The translations under genes and the position numbers were made by a program. Below, one piece after another: positions 1-11,653 of a DNA stretch of 64,000 bases. A model generated the notes under the pieces. That model was not told the DNA's origin and searched no databases. It was given only the letters and a program-made list of their open reading frames with translations. Position 1 is the stretch's first letter. Each line of letters starts with the position of its first letter. Location: the NCBI RefSeq assembly GCF_013839445.1, contig NZ_JACDIT010000001.1, positions 62,001 through 126,000 on the forward strand. The letters run 5' to 3'. Origin of the DNA: Chthonobacter albigriseus (GTDB taxonomy: Bacteria > Pseudomonadota > Alphaproteobacteria > Rhizobiales > Pleomorphomonadaceae).

Positions 1-213
1 ATGGCGGACGCCGTCCACCGCATCGCGGCGCGGCACGGCGGCTCGATGTCGGCGGAACACGGCATCGGCCGTTTGAAGCGCGACAGCCTGCCCGACTACA
101 AGCCGCCGGTCGCGATGGACCTGATGCACGGCCTGAAAACGCTTCTCGATCCGCGCGGTATCCTCAATCCGGATAAAGTGCTAGTGAGCCGACAACCCGC
201 CCGAGGCCCCTAA
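1..213 (+). CDS. FAD-linked oxidase, C-terminal fragment (glycolate/D-lactate dehydrogenase type), cut by window edge
   Basis: This is the last 70 residues of a gene that must begin outside the window; the ATG at base 1 is an internal methionine. The fragment holds the end of the FAD-oxidase C-terminal domain: the signature AEHGIGRLKRD followed by LDPRGILNPDKVL, the usual end of GlcD/LdhD/D2HGDH-type flavoproteins that oxidise 2-hydroxy acids. The same motifs close the complete paralogue at 60763-62184. The stop codon shares one base with the next start (TAATG), so the two are probably co-transcribed and translationally coupled. The substrate cannot be told from this end. Confidence 0.85.
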   Translation: MADAVHRIAARHGGSMSAEHGIGRLKRDSLPDYKPPVAMDLMHGLKTLLDPRGILNPDKVLVSRQPARGP

Positions 214-1025
214 TGACCGTTCCGTCCGCCCAGCCCGCTGCTTCAACGACCGAAATCGCGCGGCGCGCCGAAGCCGCGGCGCGGATCGCCGAGAATGCCG
301 GCCGCAGCGCCATGGCCTTCTTCGAAGCCCGCGACAGCCTGGTGGTCGAAACCAAGGAGAGCGCGCAGGACTTCGTCTCGCGGGCCGACCGGGAGGTGGA
401 GGAGGAGATCCGGCGGGCGGTGGCGGCCGAGTTCCCCGAGGATGGACTGCTCGGCGAGGAGTACGGGCTGGAGACCGGCCGATCGGACTTCGTCTGGGTG
501 ATCGACCCCATCGACGGCACCGCCGCCTTCGTATCCGGGCAGGCCAACTGGTGCATCTCGATCGCAGTGAAGGGGCCCGATGGCGTGGTGATCGGGGTGA
601 TTGCCGCCCCGGTATTCGGCGAAACCTTCTTCGCCGTGCGCGGCGGCGGCGCCACGCTCAATGGGCGGCCGATCGCGGTCGATCCCAAGGCCTCGCTCAC
701 CTCCGGCAACGTCGCCTTCGGCGCCACGCAGAAGTCGCCGGCAGCGACCTCGGCGGCGTTCGTGCAGCGGCTCTACGAAGAGGGCGGCGTGCTGTTCCGC
801 ATCGGATCCGGCGCGCTGATGCTGGCCTACGTCGCCTCGGCGAGGCTGGCCGGCTACTACGATCCCTACATCAACGCCTGGGACTGCTACGCCGGGATCG
901 TGCTCGTGGAGGAAGCGGGCGGCGCCGTCGACTTCCGCGGCTCCGACGACATGATGACCGGCGGCCCGCTCTACGCCGGCACCGCCTTCGTGACGCGCGA
1001 GCTTCGACGACTGGCCGAGGGCTGA
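213..1025 (+). CDS. Inositol monophosphatase family protein
   Basis: A 270-residue Mg2+-dependent phosphatase of the IMPase/histidinol-phosphatase superfamily. Visible motifs are the metal-binding stretch WVIDPIDGTAAF near residue 95, a preceding acidic segment (GEEYG) and the C-terminal INAWDCYAGIVLVEEAGG near residue 220, which supplies the last metal ligand. Length is normal for the family. Substrates in the family include inositol phosphates, histidinol phosphate, PAP and fructose bisphosphate, and the sequence does not separate these. It starts on the stop of the upstream FAD oxidase gene, so the two probably form one operon. Confidence 0.85.
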   Translation: MTVPSAQPAASTTEIARRAEAAARIAENAGRSAMAFFEARDSLVVETKESAQDFVSRADREVEEEIRRAVAAEFPEDGLLGEEYGLETGRSDFVWVIDPIDGTAAFVSGQANWCISIAVKGPDGVVIGVIAAPVFGETFFAVRGGGATLNGRPIAVDPKASLTSGNVAFGATQKSPAATSAAFVQRLYEEGGVLFRIGSGALMLAYVASARLAGYYDPYINAWDCYAGIVLVEEAGGAVDFRGSDDMMTGGPLYAGTAFVTRELRRLAEG

Positions 1026-1028
1026 CGG

Positions 1029-1214
1029 CTATTCGGCAGCGTCGGCATCGCGTGGTCGTGGCGGCGCACCGGGGTCTCGCGCCCGCGCTGCGGCGTCCTT
1101 CACGCGCTCGATCAACCGCGTCTTTTCGACCGGGTCCGAAACGACCCGAACACCGTCATAGACGTTCGGACTTACGTAGTGCGCGAAATCGGGGGGCTTC
1201 TTTGGTGCGCCCAT
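1029..1214 (-). CDS. Small hypothetical protein, 61 aa
   Basis: A short ORF, not recognised. The ATG at 1214 is preceded by AGGAA with six bases of spacing, and it lies only 9 bases downstream of the stop of the gene at 1224-1751, so the two may be one transcript. The protein is charged and soluble, with a proline/alanine/aspartate-rich tail after about residue 45. It converges with the phosphatase gene, leaving three bases between the stops. It could be a chance ORF. Confidence 0.4.
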   Translation of the reverse strand: MGAPKKPPDFAHYVSPNVYDGVRVVSDPVEKTRLIERVKDAAARARDPGAPPRPRDADAAE

Positions 1215-1223
1215 CAGCTGTTC

Positions 1224-1751
1224 CTAATCTACGTCGATGACGGGGGTATTCCGCATCATAACCCAGAAATGGCGCCCTAGCCTATCCAAACCTTCTCTGG
1301 ACGAGACATAGCCATCCTCAACAAAACGCAATGTGATCAGGTTGTGTTTTTCGATCATCCTTGGTGCCGGGAACCTCGATTTTGTCACCCTGTACACGAT
1401 TGCCGGACGAACGGTCTTCAACAGCAGTGACAAGGATTGAAGAACCAGAGGCATGATCAAGGGACGTATCTCGTCGTCCAAATACGGTCGGCAAATCCTC
1501 GGATCCTGGCTCGCGAAGGACTCAGTGTTCGAGAACGGATCGACGACGAGAACGGAAAAGGTAAACTCGTGGAAGCTAACGAGACCGGCCTCACTCAGAT
1601 TGTCCTGTCCCGGCAGCAGGTTGCAGCTGATCGACACGATACGACCGTCTACCCGGTCCTCGGCTACCGGGGTCACGACGGAGAACTCGCCATTTGCCTC
1701 TTCGAAGACATCGATCTGCGTAGGAATGGAGCTTAGAAGAGGGCGAAACAT
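1224..1751 (-). CDS. Hypothetical protein of low-GC composition, 175 aa
   Basis: Not recognised. The reading frame is open further upstream to a TTG at 1814, but the ATG at 1751 (MFRPLLSSIP) is the more natural start. The product looks soluble and mixed alpha/beta, with no signal peptide or membrane segment and no motif I can name. Base composition and codon choice differ from all neighbours: many A/T-ending codons in a region where third positions are otherwise nearly all G or C, which suggests recent acquisition. It lies downstream of the SLC13 gene on the same strand. Confidence 0.55.
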   Translation of the reverse strand: MFRPLLSSIPTQIDVFEEANGEFSVVTPVAEDRVDGRIVSISCNLLPGQDNLSEAGLVSFHEFTFSVLVVDPFSNTESFASQDPRICRPYLDDEIRPLIMPLVLQSLSLLLKTVRPAIVYRVTKSRFPAPRMIEKHNLITLRFVEDGYVSSREGLDRLGRHFWVMMRNTPVIDVD

Positions 1752-1836
1752 CAGGGCGGGCTTCAGTTGAAACCCATTGCTACACCGGCTGGATCTTCTT
1801 GTTAAATATACCAATCCATATACTTAGAAGGACGCC

Positions 1837-3618
1837 CTACCCCCCGATCGGCCAGACGAAGGCGATCAGCGGGACGCCGACGGCAAGCACCAGCACCGAC
1901 AGCGGCAGGCCAAGGCGCCAGTAGTCGCCGAAGCGGTAGCCGCCGGGGCCCATCACCAGCATGTTGCACTGGTGGCCGATGGGGGTGAGGAAGTCGCAGG
2001 CCGCACCCACGGCCACCGCCATCAGGAACGGGTCGGCGCTGTAGCCGAGCGACTTGGCGAAGGTGGCCGCGATCGGGCCGGCGACCAGCACCGTCGCGGC
2101 GTTGTTGAGGAAAGGCGTCACGGCCATCGCCGTCGCCATGATCAGCGCCAGCGCGCCGACCGGCGGCAGCTGGCCGGCGGCGGCGGAAAGCCAGGCGGAG
2201 ATCAGGTCGGTCGCGCCGGTGGTGCGCATCGCGTCGCTGACCGGGATCAGGCAGGCGAGCGTCACCAGAACGGGCGCGTCCAGCGCGGCGTAGGCCTCGC
2301 GCATGCCGATGCAGCGCGTGGCGACAACCAGCACCGCCGCGCCGAAGAAGGCGACCGGCACGCTGACCAGCTGCAAAGCCATCAGCAGCATCGCCGCGAG
2401 CAGCAGCGCGATCGGCAGGTAGGTCCGGCGGCCGCGGCCGATGGCGACGTCGCGCTGGGCGAGCGGCAGGCAGCCGAGATCGCGCAGCACGTCCGGCATG
2501 ACCTTGAGATTGCCCTGCAGCACCACCACGTCGCCGGGCTTGAAGCGGAACGACTTCAGGCGCGTGGCGACACGCTCGCCGCTGCGGCTGACCGCGAGAA
2601 GGTTCACCTGGAAGCGGTCGAACAGGCGCAGCTTCTCCGGCGTCCAGTCGACCATGAAGCTGTCGGCGGTGACGACCGCCTCCATGACGCCGACCTCATC
2701 GTCGACGTCGGTCAGCTCCGGCTGGTTCTCCGCCCGGCCGAGGCGCAGCCCGGCGGTCACCACCAGCTGTTCCAGCTCGTGCGGCTCGCCCTCCAGGATC
2801 AGGTGGTCGCCGGGGCGGACGATCTGGCCGGACGGGTTGCGGAAACGCTTGTGGACGTCGCGGATCAGCGCGGTGATCTGCACGTCGCCGGCCGAGAGGG
2901 CCGCGATATCGGCGGCGGGCCGACCCACGTAGGGGCTGTCCTCGGGCACCACGGCCTCGGTGGTGTAGCCCTGGATGTTGAAGGCGGCTTCCACGCTGGC
3001 GGCGCCGCGCCGGCCCTTGGGCAGGAGGCGATAGCCGAAGATCAGAAAGATCAGCCCGCCTGCCGCGAGCGGCAGGCCCACGGGGGCAAAGTCGAACATG
3101 CGGAACGGTTCGCCCGTGATGTCCTCGCGGATGCGCGAGACGATGATGTTGGGCGAGGTGCCGACCAGGGTCACCAGGCCGCCGAGCAGCGAGGCGAAGG
3201 ACATCGGCATCAAGAGCTGCGACACCGCCGTGTCGGACTTCCGCGCGATCTGGAACGCAGGCGGGATCAGCATGGAGAGCGCGCCGATGTTCTTCACGAA
3301 GGCGGAGAGCACCATCACGAGGCCGGCCAGCGCCGCGATCTGCCGTGGCGGCGTCTGCAGAAATCCCCCCAACCGCTTGACCGCGAGATCGGCGACGCCG
3401 GACCGAGAGATTGCCGAGCTCGTCACCAGGGCGCTGGCGACGATGATGACGATGTCGTCGCCGAAGCCGACGAAGGCCGCGTCCGGTTCGACAACCCCCA
3501 CCACGACGGCCGCGAACAAGGCAAGGATGGCGACGAGATCGAAGCGGATCCGTCCCCACACGAAGAGGGCCATCATCACGATGATGATGGCGAAGGCGAG
3601 CATCTGCGGTGTGGTCAA
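1837..3618 (-). CDS. SLC13/DASS-family transporter with two RCK_C domains
   Basis: An inner-membrane anion symporter of the divalent anion:Na+ superfamily. The order is a membrane bundle (about residues 1-195), two TrkA-C/RCK_C domains (about 205-290 and 300-385, each ending in a PGDxxxLxG-type turn), then a second membrane bundle. The family Na+-binding signatures appear as GTSPN in the first half and NNAATV in the second. Likely substrates are sulfate or di-/tricarboxylates; the sequence does not decide. The frame is open up to a TTG at 3675 overlapping the Mfd stop, but the TTG at 3618, preceded by AGAGGG, or the ATG at 3603 puts the first membrane helix near the N terminus. Probably transcribed with the helicase gene upstream. 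Confidence 0.85.
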   Translation of the reverse strand: MTTPQMLAFAIIIVMMALFVWGRIRFDLVAILALFAAVVVGVVEPDAAFVGFGDDIVIIVASALVTSSAISRSGVADLAVKRLGGFLQTPPRQIAALAGLVMVLSAFVKNIGALSMLIPPAFQIARKSDTAVSQLLMPMSFASLLGGLVTLVGTSPNIIVSRIREDITGEPFRMFDFAPVGLPLAAGGLIFLIFGYRLLPKGRRGAASVEAAFNIQGYTTEAVVPEDSPYVGRPAADIAALSAGDVQITALIRDVHKRFRNPSGQIVRPGDHLILEGEPHELEQLVVTAGLRLGRAENQPELTDVDDEVGVMEAVVTADSFMVDWTPEKLRLFDRFQVNLLAVSRSGERVATRLKSFRFKPGDVVVLQGNLKVMPDVLRDLGCLPLAQRDVAIGRGRRTYLPIALLLAAMLLMALQLVSVPVAFFGAAVLVVATRCIGMREAYAALDAPVLVTLACLIPVSDAMRTTGATDLISAWLSAAAGQLPPVGALALIMATAMAVTPFLNNAATVLVAGPIAATFAKSLGYSADPFLMAVAVGAACDFLTPIGHQCNMLVMGPGGYRFGDYWRLGLPLSVLVLAVGVPLIAFVWPIGG

Positions 3619-3671
3619 TGAACCCTCTGGGATGTGCCGTCCGGCGGCAGCGAAACCTTGGACGAAGCGAG

Positions 3672-6896
<3,225 letters not shown>

Positions 6897-6917
6897 CCAT
6901 GACCCCTTCACGCCGTC

Positions 6918-7117
6918 CTGGTCCGCGCAGCCGGATCACCCGTCCCTAACCGCGCACCCACTGCCCCAGTCCGTCTCCCTCAACCGCCCCCCTCAACCGT
7001 CATGGTCCGCGCAGGCGGACCACCCACGAGTTCGTGGCGGCCGCTCGGCGCGCTGATCGACGGGGCTGGCGTATCGTCCCGGGAAACTTCGTGGGTAGTC
7101 CGCCTGCGCGGACCATG
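6918..7117. repeat. REP/BIME-like palindromic repeats: two inverted units and a degenerate third
   Basis: Units at 7001-7030 (+) and 7088-7117 (-) match in inverted orientation at 28 of 30 bases. Each contains its own hairpin: in the first, GGTCCGC-GCAG-GCGGACC, a 7-bp stem with a 4-base loop. The segment 6918-6943 is a degraded third copy in the same orientation as the first. A small palindrome, CCACGA-GT-TCGTGG, sits at 7024-7037. This is the pattern of repetitive extragenic palindromic elements paired as a BIME. The rest of the 6897-7242 gap holds no gene I can support; the degenerate unit lies immediately upstream of the helicase start. Confidence 0.65.
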
Positions 7118-7242
7118 TCGGCGGAGGGAAAAGAGGGTGGTGGTCCGTCCCCTTGCGCGACCGCAGGGTAACGCCGGGGCCGTGCGGGTGTTCCGTCGCG
7201 ATCGCGATCGATGCGCACCGCTCGGGCGACGGTAGCCCTGCC

Positions 7243-7668
7243 CTAGGGGAAGTCCGCCGCGTCCTCCACCGTCAGGCCACGCTCCAGGGAGATGCCGACC
7301 GTGCAGAGGGTATGCGCCTCGCGGATCAGCAGGGCGCGCTCGGCTTCCGAGAGGTCGCCGTCGAGGTGGAAGACCGAACGTTGGCGCTCAATCCGCGAGG
7401 GTGGGTCGTCGGCCTTCTGCCCGCGCACCTCGACGCGCACTTCGGCGAGCCGGGCGTCCAGGCCCAGACGCCGGGCGGCGATGCGGGCGCTGATGGCAAG
7501 ACAGCCGGCCAGCGCCGCGTCAAGCAGTTCAAGGGGTGTGAAGCCGTCCCGGCCGGGCGTGACGGCGAGCGGGGCCGAAGCGCCCGAGCGGGCGTCGATG
7601 CTGCCGGACCCGTCGGCGGTGGCGGTGGCGGTGACGCCGACGGGCCGTTGCTTGATCCTGATGGTCAT
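7243..7668 (-). CDS. OsmC/Ohr-family protein
   Basis: A 141-residue OsmC-like protein, a thiol peroxidase family acting on organic hydroperoxides. The two redox cysteines are in place: Cys56 in AALAGCLA, on the central helix, and Cys122 in LCTVGISL. The start at ATG 7668 (MTIRIKQ) gives the family length; the frame runs open to 7743 but that extension looks untranslated. The usual reductants are lipoyl- or thioredoxin-type partners, and none is encoded nearby. The specific subfamily (OsmC, Ohr or YhfA) is not settled by eye. Confidence 0.82.
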   Translation of the reverse strand: MTIRIKQRPVGVTATATADGSGSIDARSGASAPLAVTPGRDGFTPLELLDAALAGCLAISARIAARRLGLDARLAEVRVEVRGQKADDPPSRIERQRSVFHLDGDLSEAERALLIREAHTLCTVGISLERGLTVEDAADFP

Positions 7669-7770
7669 GCGCGCGTCCGGTCTCCTCGGGAGGACGGGTG
7701 TTGGTCCGGTCCCGATGGTGGCCGATCCGCCGCGCGCGTCCAACCCGGACTTCGGCGCGCAGGCGCTTTT

Positions 7771-7992
7771 TTACTGCGAGTTGCTGCCGATCACGCCGCC
7801 GGCGACCGCGCCGCCGACACCGCCGACGATCGCGCCGCCGGTTCCGCCGACCGCATTGCCGACAACGGCGCCGCCGGCGCCGCCGAGGACCGCGCCTGTC
7901 GCGGTGCGCTGGTCACGGGTGTTGCCGCAGGCGGCGACGGAGAGGGAAAGAGCCGCCGCGAGGGCGAGGCAGGCTGAGCGGGAGATCGGCAT
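7771..7992 (-). CDS. Glycine-zipper lipoprotein, 73 aa
   Basis: The protein starts with a signal peptide ending in a lipobox (SVAAC, Cys22), so the mature form should be an outer- or inner-membrane lipoprotein. After a short polar stretch it is almost entirely Gly/Ala/Val with GxxxG spacing, the glycine-zipper pattern of the OmpA-associated and 17-kDa surface-antigen type families. Start is ATG 7992. A much longer frame continues upstream through the fasciclin gene but is its shadow. The precise role is unknown; such proteins are usually envelope-stability or stress factors. Confidence 0.7.
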   Translation of the reverse strand: MPISRSACLALAAALSLSVAACGNTRDQRTATGAVLGGAGGAVVGNAVGGTGGAIVGGVGGAVAGGVIGSNSQ

Positions 7993-8087
7993 GCGCAATT
8001 GCTCCTGACATCCAGCCCCCACCGTATGCGGGAACGCAACGCCGGGCGGGGGCGGTTGTTCCGCCCTGCCCGGCCTTGCACCCCGGT

Positions 8088-8645
8088 TCAGGGCATCAAC
8101 ACGCCGTCGATGACGTGGATCACGCCGTTCGACTGGTCGACGTTGGCGATGGTGATCTTGGCCATGCCGCCCTTGGCGTCGGTGACCATCAGCGTCTTGC
8201 CGGACTGGGTGAACTTCACCGTCTCGCCCTCGACCGTCTTGAACTCGGCCTGGCCGCCCTTTTCCGCGATGGCATCCATGATGTTCTTGGCGGAAAGCTT
8301 CCCGGGGATGACGTGGTAGGTGAGAATGCCGGTCAGCATGCCCTTGTTCTCCGGCATCAGAACGGTGTCGACCGTGCCGTCCGGAAGCTTGCCGAAGGCG
8401 GCGTTGGTCGGCGCAAGCACCGTGAACGGGCCTTCGCCCTGCAGCGTCTCGACCAGTCCGGCGGCCTTCACGGCGGCGACCAGCGTGGTGTGATCCTTGG
8501 AGTTGACGGCGTTCTCGACGATGTTCTTCGTGGCGTACATCGGCGCGCCGCCGACCATCGGGTTGGCCGCAATGGCGGCTGTGGACAGGCCGGCGACGAG
8601 TGCGGCGGCAACAATCGGGCGGACGAAACGGCTTGCGATGGTCAT
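8088..8645 (-). CDS. Fasciclin (FAS1) domain secreted protein
   Basis: A 185-residue protein with a Sec signal peptide (cleavage near AIA/AN, residue 26) followed by one FAS1 domain. The H1 region FTVLAPTNAAFGKL and the H2-like end GVIHVIDGVLMP are both clear, with the conserved TYHVIPGKL between them. FAS1 domains are extracellular or periplasmic adhesion modules. The start is supported by GGAGGAGA upstream of ATG 8645. The neighbouring lipoprotein and OsmC genes follow on the same strand and may be an envelope/stress group, although gaps of about 100 bases leave room for separate promoters. Confidence 0.88.
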   Translation of the reverse strand: MTIASRFVRPIVAAALVAGLSTAAIAANPMVGGAPMYATKNIVENAVNSKDHTTLVAAVKAAGLVETLQGEGPFTVLAPTNAAFGKLPDGTVDTVLMPENKGMLTGILTYHVIPGKLSAKNIMDAIAEKGGQAEFKTVEGETVKFTQSGKTLMVTDAKGGMAKITIANVDQSNGVIHVIDGVLMP

Positions 8646-8909
8646 GAGATTCTCCTCCAGGATGGGCCGGACCGTTCGATCGGCCCGTGCAGCGATCTAC
8701 GGGGCGGCTCTCCAACGGGCTTCAGCCGATCGCATCACTCCCTCGTGACGCCGCCGTGATTTTGTCGGATGTGCCGAAACGATACAGCGCGTGAAGGGTT
8801 CTTATGGCTTCAGCCCCGGTCACTCCCGGGCCGGGGCGTTCCCAGCGACGGCGCATCGGCCGGCTCGACCGGCCCGCGGCTCCGTCCATCAGACCCGGAG
8901 GCTTCGACG

Positions 8910-9332
8910 ATGCAGCACCTGTTGGACATCAGGCCCGCCATGAAGGCCCTGGCCAAGCGGCCAGGCGAATTCGAATGGTTCGAGGGTTCGCTCCGCCACA
9001 TCCCGAGCGACCACCGCTTCACCTTCCGCGACGACGGCAGCGTGCTGCTTTCGGCCGACTGCGCCTGCGCCACGCTGGCGATCAGCAAGGACCAGGCGGC
9101 GGAGTTCCGCGCGGCGGCGGAGACCTGGACGCGCGACTACTGGCGGCCGGTGTCGATCAACCGGCACTTCGCCTCCCATTTCGTTCGCCCGAGCGCATGG
9201 CGCCGGTTCGCGGCCCTGGTCACCCGCCGCGATCCCGACGACCTCGACCTCGGCCTGTCGCTTCCGGAAGACGCCGAGGCGATCGCCATCGCCACGGAAA
9301 CGGCGCCGGCGCCCGAGCGCGTGGCGGCCTGA
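8910..9332 (+). CDS. Hypothetical protein, 140 aa
   Basis: Not recognised. The start ATG 8910 has GGAGG eight bases upstream. The product is soluble, rich in Arg, Ala and aromatic residues (EWFEGSLRHIP and DYWRPVSINRHFASHF), with an acidic, Ala-rich C-terminal tail. No signal peptide, membrane segment or catalytic motif is visible. Third-position GC is as high as in known genes around it, which supports real coding. The upstream 264 bases back to the divergent fasciclin gene must hold both promoters. Confidence 0.6.
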   Translation: MQHLLDIRPAMKALAKRPGEFEWFEGSLRHIPSDHRFTFRDDGSVLLSADCACATLAISKDQAAEFRAAAETWTRDYWRPVSINRHFASHFVRPSAWRRFAALVTRRDPDDLDLGLSLPEDAEAIAIATETAPAPERVAA

Positions 9333-9446
9333 GCCCGTCCGACCCTGCGGCGAGGGGCGACCAGCGCCCCTCGCCCGTATCGACGTGAAACCTCCGACCC
9401 ACCCCGCCCGTACCTCCGTCGAACCAACCGACGGACCTGGACGGGC

Positions 9447-9644
9447 ATGCGTTTATCTCTCGACGATCTCTCACCCATCGAAGCCTCGGCGCTCATGGCG
9501 CACTTCGCCGCCACGGGAGCGACGTCGCGGGCGGTCGTCAGCACCCGCCTGCTGGCTCTCGGTCTCATCGCGGACAAGGGCGGACGGTTCGAGATCACCG
9601 CGAAGGGCATCGGTCTCGTGCTGAAAGGCTATGCGCCGGCCTGA
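9447..9644 (+). CDS. Small winged-helix-like hypothetical protein, 65 aa
   Basis: Not assigned to a named family. The sequence reads like a single winged helix-turn-helix: a predicted helix (PIEASALMAHFAATG), a possible recognition helix (SRAVVSTRLLALGLI) and a hairpin (ADKGGRFEITAKG) then a final helix. It could be a small DNA-binding protein, but there is no effector domain. The ribosome binding site is weak. Confidence 0.5.
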   Translation: MRLSLDDLSPIEASALMAHFAATGATSRAVVSTRLLALGLIADKGGRFEITAKGIGLVLKGYAPA

Positions 9645-9704
9645 GGGAACGCTCGGCGGCCGCCGCCGTTGACACGCCGGAACGCGACTGCGGGAGACGC
9701 CCCG

Positions 9705-9914
9705 ATGACCAAGAGCTTCAAGCCAGGCGACAGCGTGGAGTGGGATTCCTCCGGCGGACACAGCGTGGGGAAGATCGTACGCAAACAGACCAAACCCACG
9801 ACGATCAAGTCGCACAAGGTGGCGGCTTCGCCGGACAACCCCGAATACATCGTCCGAAGCGACAAGTCCGGCAAGATTGCTGCTCACAAGCCGGAATCTC
9901 TCAAGAAGCGCTGA
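9705..9914 (+). CDS. DUF2945 (HVA1/Tudor-like) protein, 69 aa
   Basis: A small basic protein with the DUF2945 pattern: FKPGDSVEWDSSGGHSVGKI near the N terminus, a central lysine-rich segment, then EYIVRSDKSGKIAAHKP and the terminal ESLKK. This family is common as a stand-alone gene in soil bacteria; the fold resembles a small SH3/Tudor barrel, and its function is unknown. Start is ATG 9705; the frame is open to 9669 without support. Not in an obvious operon. Confidence 0.75.
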   Translation: MTKSFKPGDSVEWDSSGGHSVGKIVRKQTKPTTIKSHKVAASPDNPEYIVRSDKSGKIAAHKPESLKKR

Positions 9915-10133
9915 AGAGAGACCGGCGAATTCTCCACTCAATTTAGCTAAATTTAGCCGTTATCTTCCGGCTTCAGCCAGATTTGCCGGATTTTGTGTTC
10001 ACTTCATCGTCATTTTCGACGGCCCTCAACGAAAATCATCTAAATTTTGTTGAGTTATGGCGGGATTTCCGAGCGCGGGTCCAGATCTCGTTAAGATCTT
10101 ATCGAGCAGTATCGGGGCCAGAAGGATAGCCCC

Positions 10134-11609
10134 ATGCGTATGTACCAATTCTTCAAAGACCGATCCGCGGCAACGGCCGTGACCTTCGCCTTTGCGGCGA
10201 TTCCGGTTGTCCTGTCCGTCGGCACGGCGTTCGACTATACCCGCGAGTATCGGGCCAGCTTCCATGCGCAGGCGGTGCTCGATGCCGCCGTGCTTTCCGC
10301 AGCCGCCTCCAACGAGGTGGAGGAAGCCAAGCTGAAGGTGCTGACGCAGCACTTCATCGACAGCAACATCTCCAGCGACGCGGTGCTTGAAGCCTCGCTC
10401 GACAGCTTCAAGTACGACGCGGAGAAGGACGTCATCTCCGCCACCCTCAGCGGCATGCTGGACACCTCCTTCCTGACGCTCGCCGGCATCAAGTCGCTCG
10501 AGATCGAGGCCCAGTCGGTGGCCATCCGCGGCGTGACCGGCAGCGTGGAAGTGGCGCTGGTGCTCGACAACACATGGTCGATGTCGGAGACCGACGGCAC
10601 CGGCACGCGCAAGATCGACGCTCTGAAGAAGGCGGCCAAGGATCTCGTCCAGCAGCTCAAGAAAAACGACAAGGCGGACGTGAAGGTCGCCCTCGTGCCC
10701 TATGGCGACTACGTCAACGTGGGTACCGACAACCGTTCGCAGCCGTGGATCTCGGTCGGCGCCGACTACACCACCGAGAAGATCTGCACCGACAAGACCA
10801 GCACCCAGACCGAGACCTGCACGACGGTCAACGGCCCGGCGTCGACCTGCACCAAGTACACCGACGGGGTTCCGTCCACCTACACCTGCTATCCGCAGAA
10901 GAAGACCACCTGCACCCCCCTCGACCCGCCGAAGACCACCACGTCGAAGAGTTGCTCCGGCGGAACCTCCTACAAGTGGTACGGCTGCGTCGCCTCGCGG
11001 AAAACCGGCACGCTGCGGCTCGACGACAGTTCGCCGTCGACGCCCTACCCGGGTCTCCTCACCACCTCCCAGCGGTGCCTCAACCCGATCGTGCCGCTCA
11101 CCAACAAGCATGGTCCGGTGATCAGTGCGATCGAGACGATGATCATCAACGTCGGCACCAGCTACTACCCGCTGACGTACATCCCCGCCGGCCTCGTGTG
11201 GGGTCTCAATGTCCTTTCGCCGACCGCCCCGTTCACCGAGGGCGCCGCCTACGACGCGAAGAACGAGAGACCGCGCAAGGTGCTGGTGCTGATGACGGAC
11301 GGCGAGAACACGCTGCGCTTCAATTCCTCGAACGGGCAGCACACCGGGCTCGACAACGACGCGACCAAGGCGGCCGCCCAGGTGAAGGCGACCAACGACG
11401 ACACCCTGGCGATCTGCGACAAGGCCAAGGCGCAGAAGATCGAGATCTTCACCATCGCGCTGGCCGTCGACGATGCCAACGCCAAGGCGATGCTGGAGTC
11501 CTGCGCCAGCGGGGCTGACCACTATTTCGACGCCAGCAACAACGCCGCGTTGCAGATCGCCTTCGCGATGATCGTCAAATCGCTTCGCGACATCCGCCTG
11601 GAGAGCTGA
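10134..11609 (+). CDS. TadG-like pilus-assembly protein with vWA domain
   Basis: The 491-residue protein has an N-terminal TadE/TadG-like membrane anchor (about residues 13-35, after a short basic segment), a periplasmic linker, and a von Willebrand A domain starting VALVLDNTWSMS near residue 140, with the MIDAS-type DxSxS reading DNTWS. The later strand VLVLMTDGENT, near residue 383, also fits. Within the vWA fold lies a Thr/Cys-rich insertion of about 90 residues (roughly 217-310) with seven cysteines. TadG proteins act at the outer side of Flp/Tad pilus systems, but no other tad gene is in the window, so this is an orphan copy. Confidence 0.82.
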   Translation: MRMYQFFKDRSAATAVTFAFAAIPVVLSVGTAFDYTREYRASFHAQAVLDAAVLSAAASNEVEEAKLKVLTQHFIDSNISSDAVLEASLDSFKYDAEKDVISATLSGMLDTSFLTLAGIKSLEIEAQSVAIRGVTGSVEVALVLDNTWSMSETDGTGTRKIDALKKAAKDLVQQLKKNDKADVKVALVPYGDYVNVGTDNRSQPWISVGADYTTEKICTDKTSTQTETCTTVNGPASTCTKYTDGVPSTYTCYPQKKTTCTPLDPPKTTTSKSCSGGTSYKWYGCVASRKTGTLRLDDSSPSTPYPGLLTTSQRCLNPIVPLTNKHGPVISAIETMIINVGTSYYPLTYIPAGLVWGLNVLSPTAPFTEGAAYDAKNERPRKVLVLMTDGENTLRFNSSNGQHTGLDNDATKAAAQVKATNDDTLAICDKAKAQKIEIFTIALAVDDANAKAMLESCASGADHYFDASNNAALQIAFAMIVKSLRDIRLES

Positions 11610-11619
11610 GAAGTCTTCA

Positions 11620-11653
11620 ATCCGTGGCATCCGTTCCCGCGGATGCCACGGAT
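11620..11653 (+). terminator. Hairpin after the TadG-like gene, probable terminator
   Basis: A perfect 14-bp stem (ATCCGTGGCATCCG paired with its complement) around a 6-base loop begins 10 bases after the TadG stop. A short T run (CTTTT) follows about ten bases later, so it is not a textbook intrinsic terminator, but its position fits termination or 3' end protection. Confidence 0.55.

Noticed and set aside
7771-8715. A 314-residue frame that joins the glycine-zipper gene with the region of the fasciclin gene
   Set aside because: The upstream part is an off-frame reading of the fasciclin gene; the lipoprotein has its own start and signal peptide at 7992.
10092-10101. Palindrome TAAGATCTTA upstream of the TadG-like gene as an operator
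   Set aside because: Only 10 bases long and not repeated elsewhere in the window, so I could not separate it from chance.
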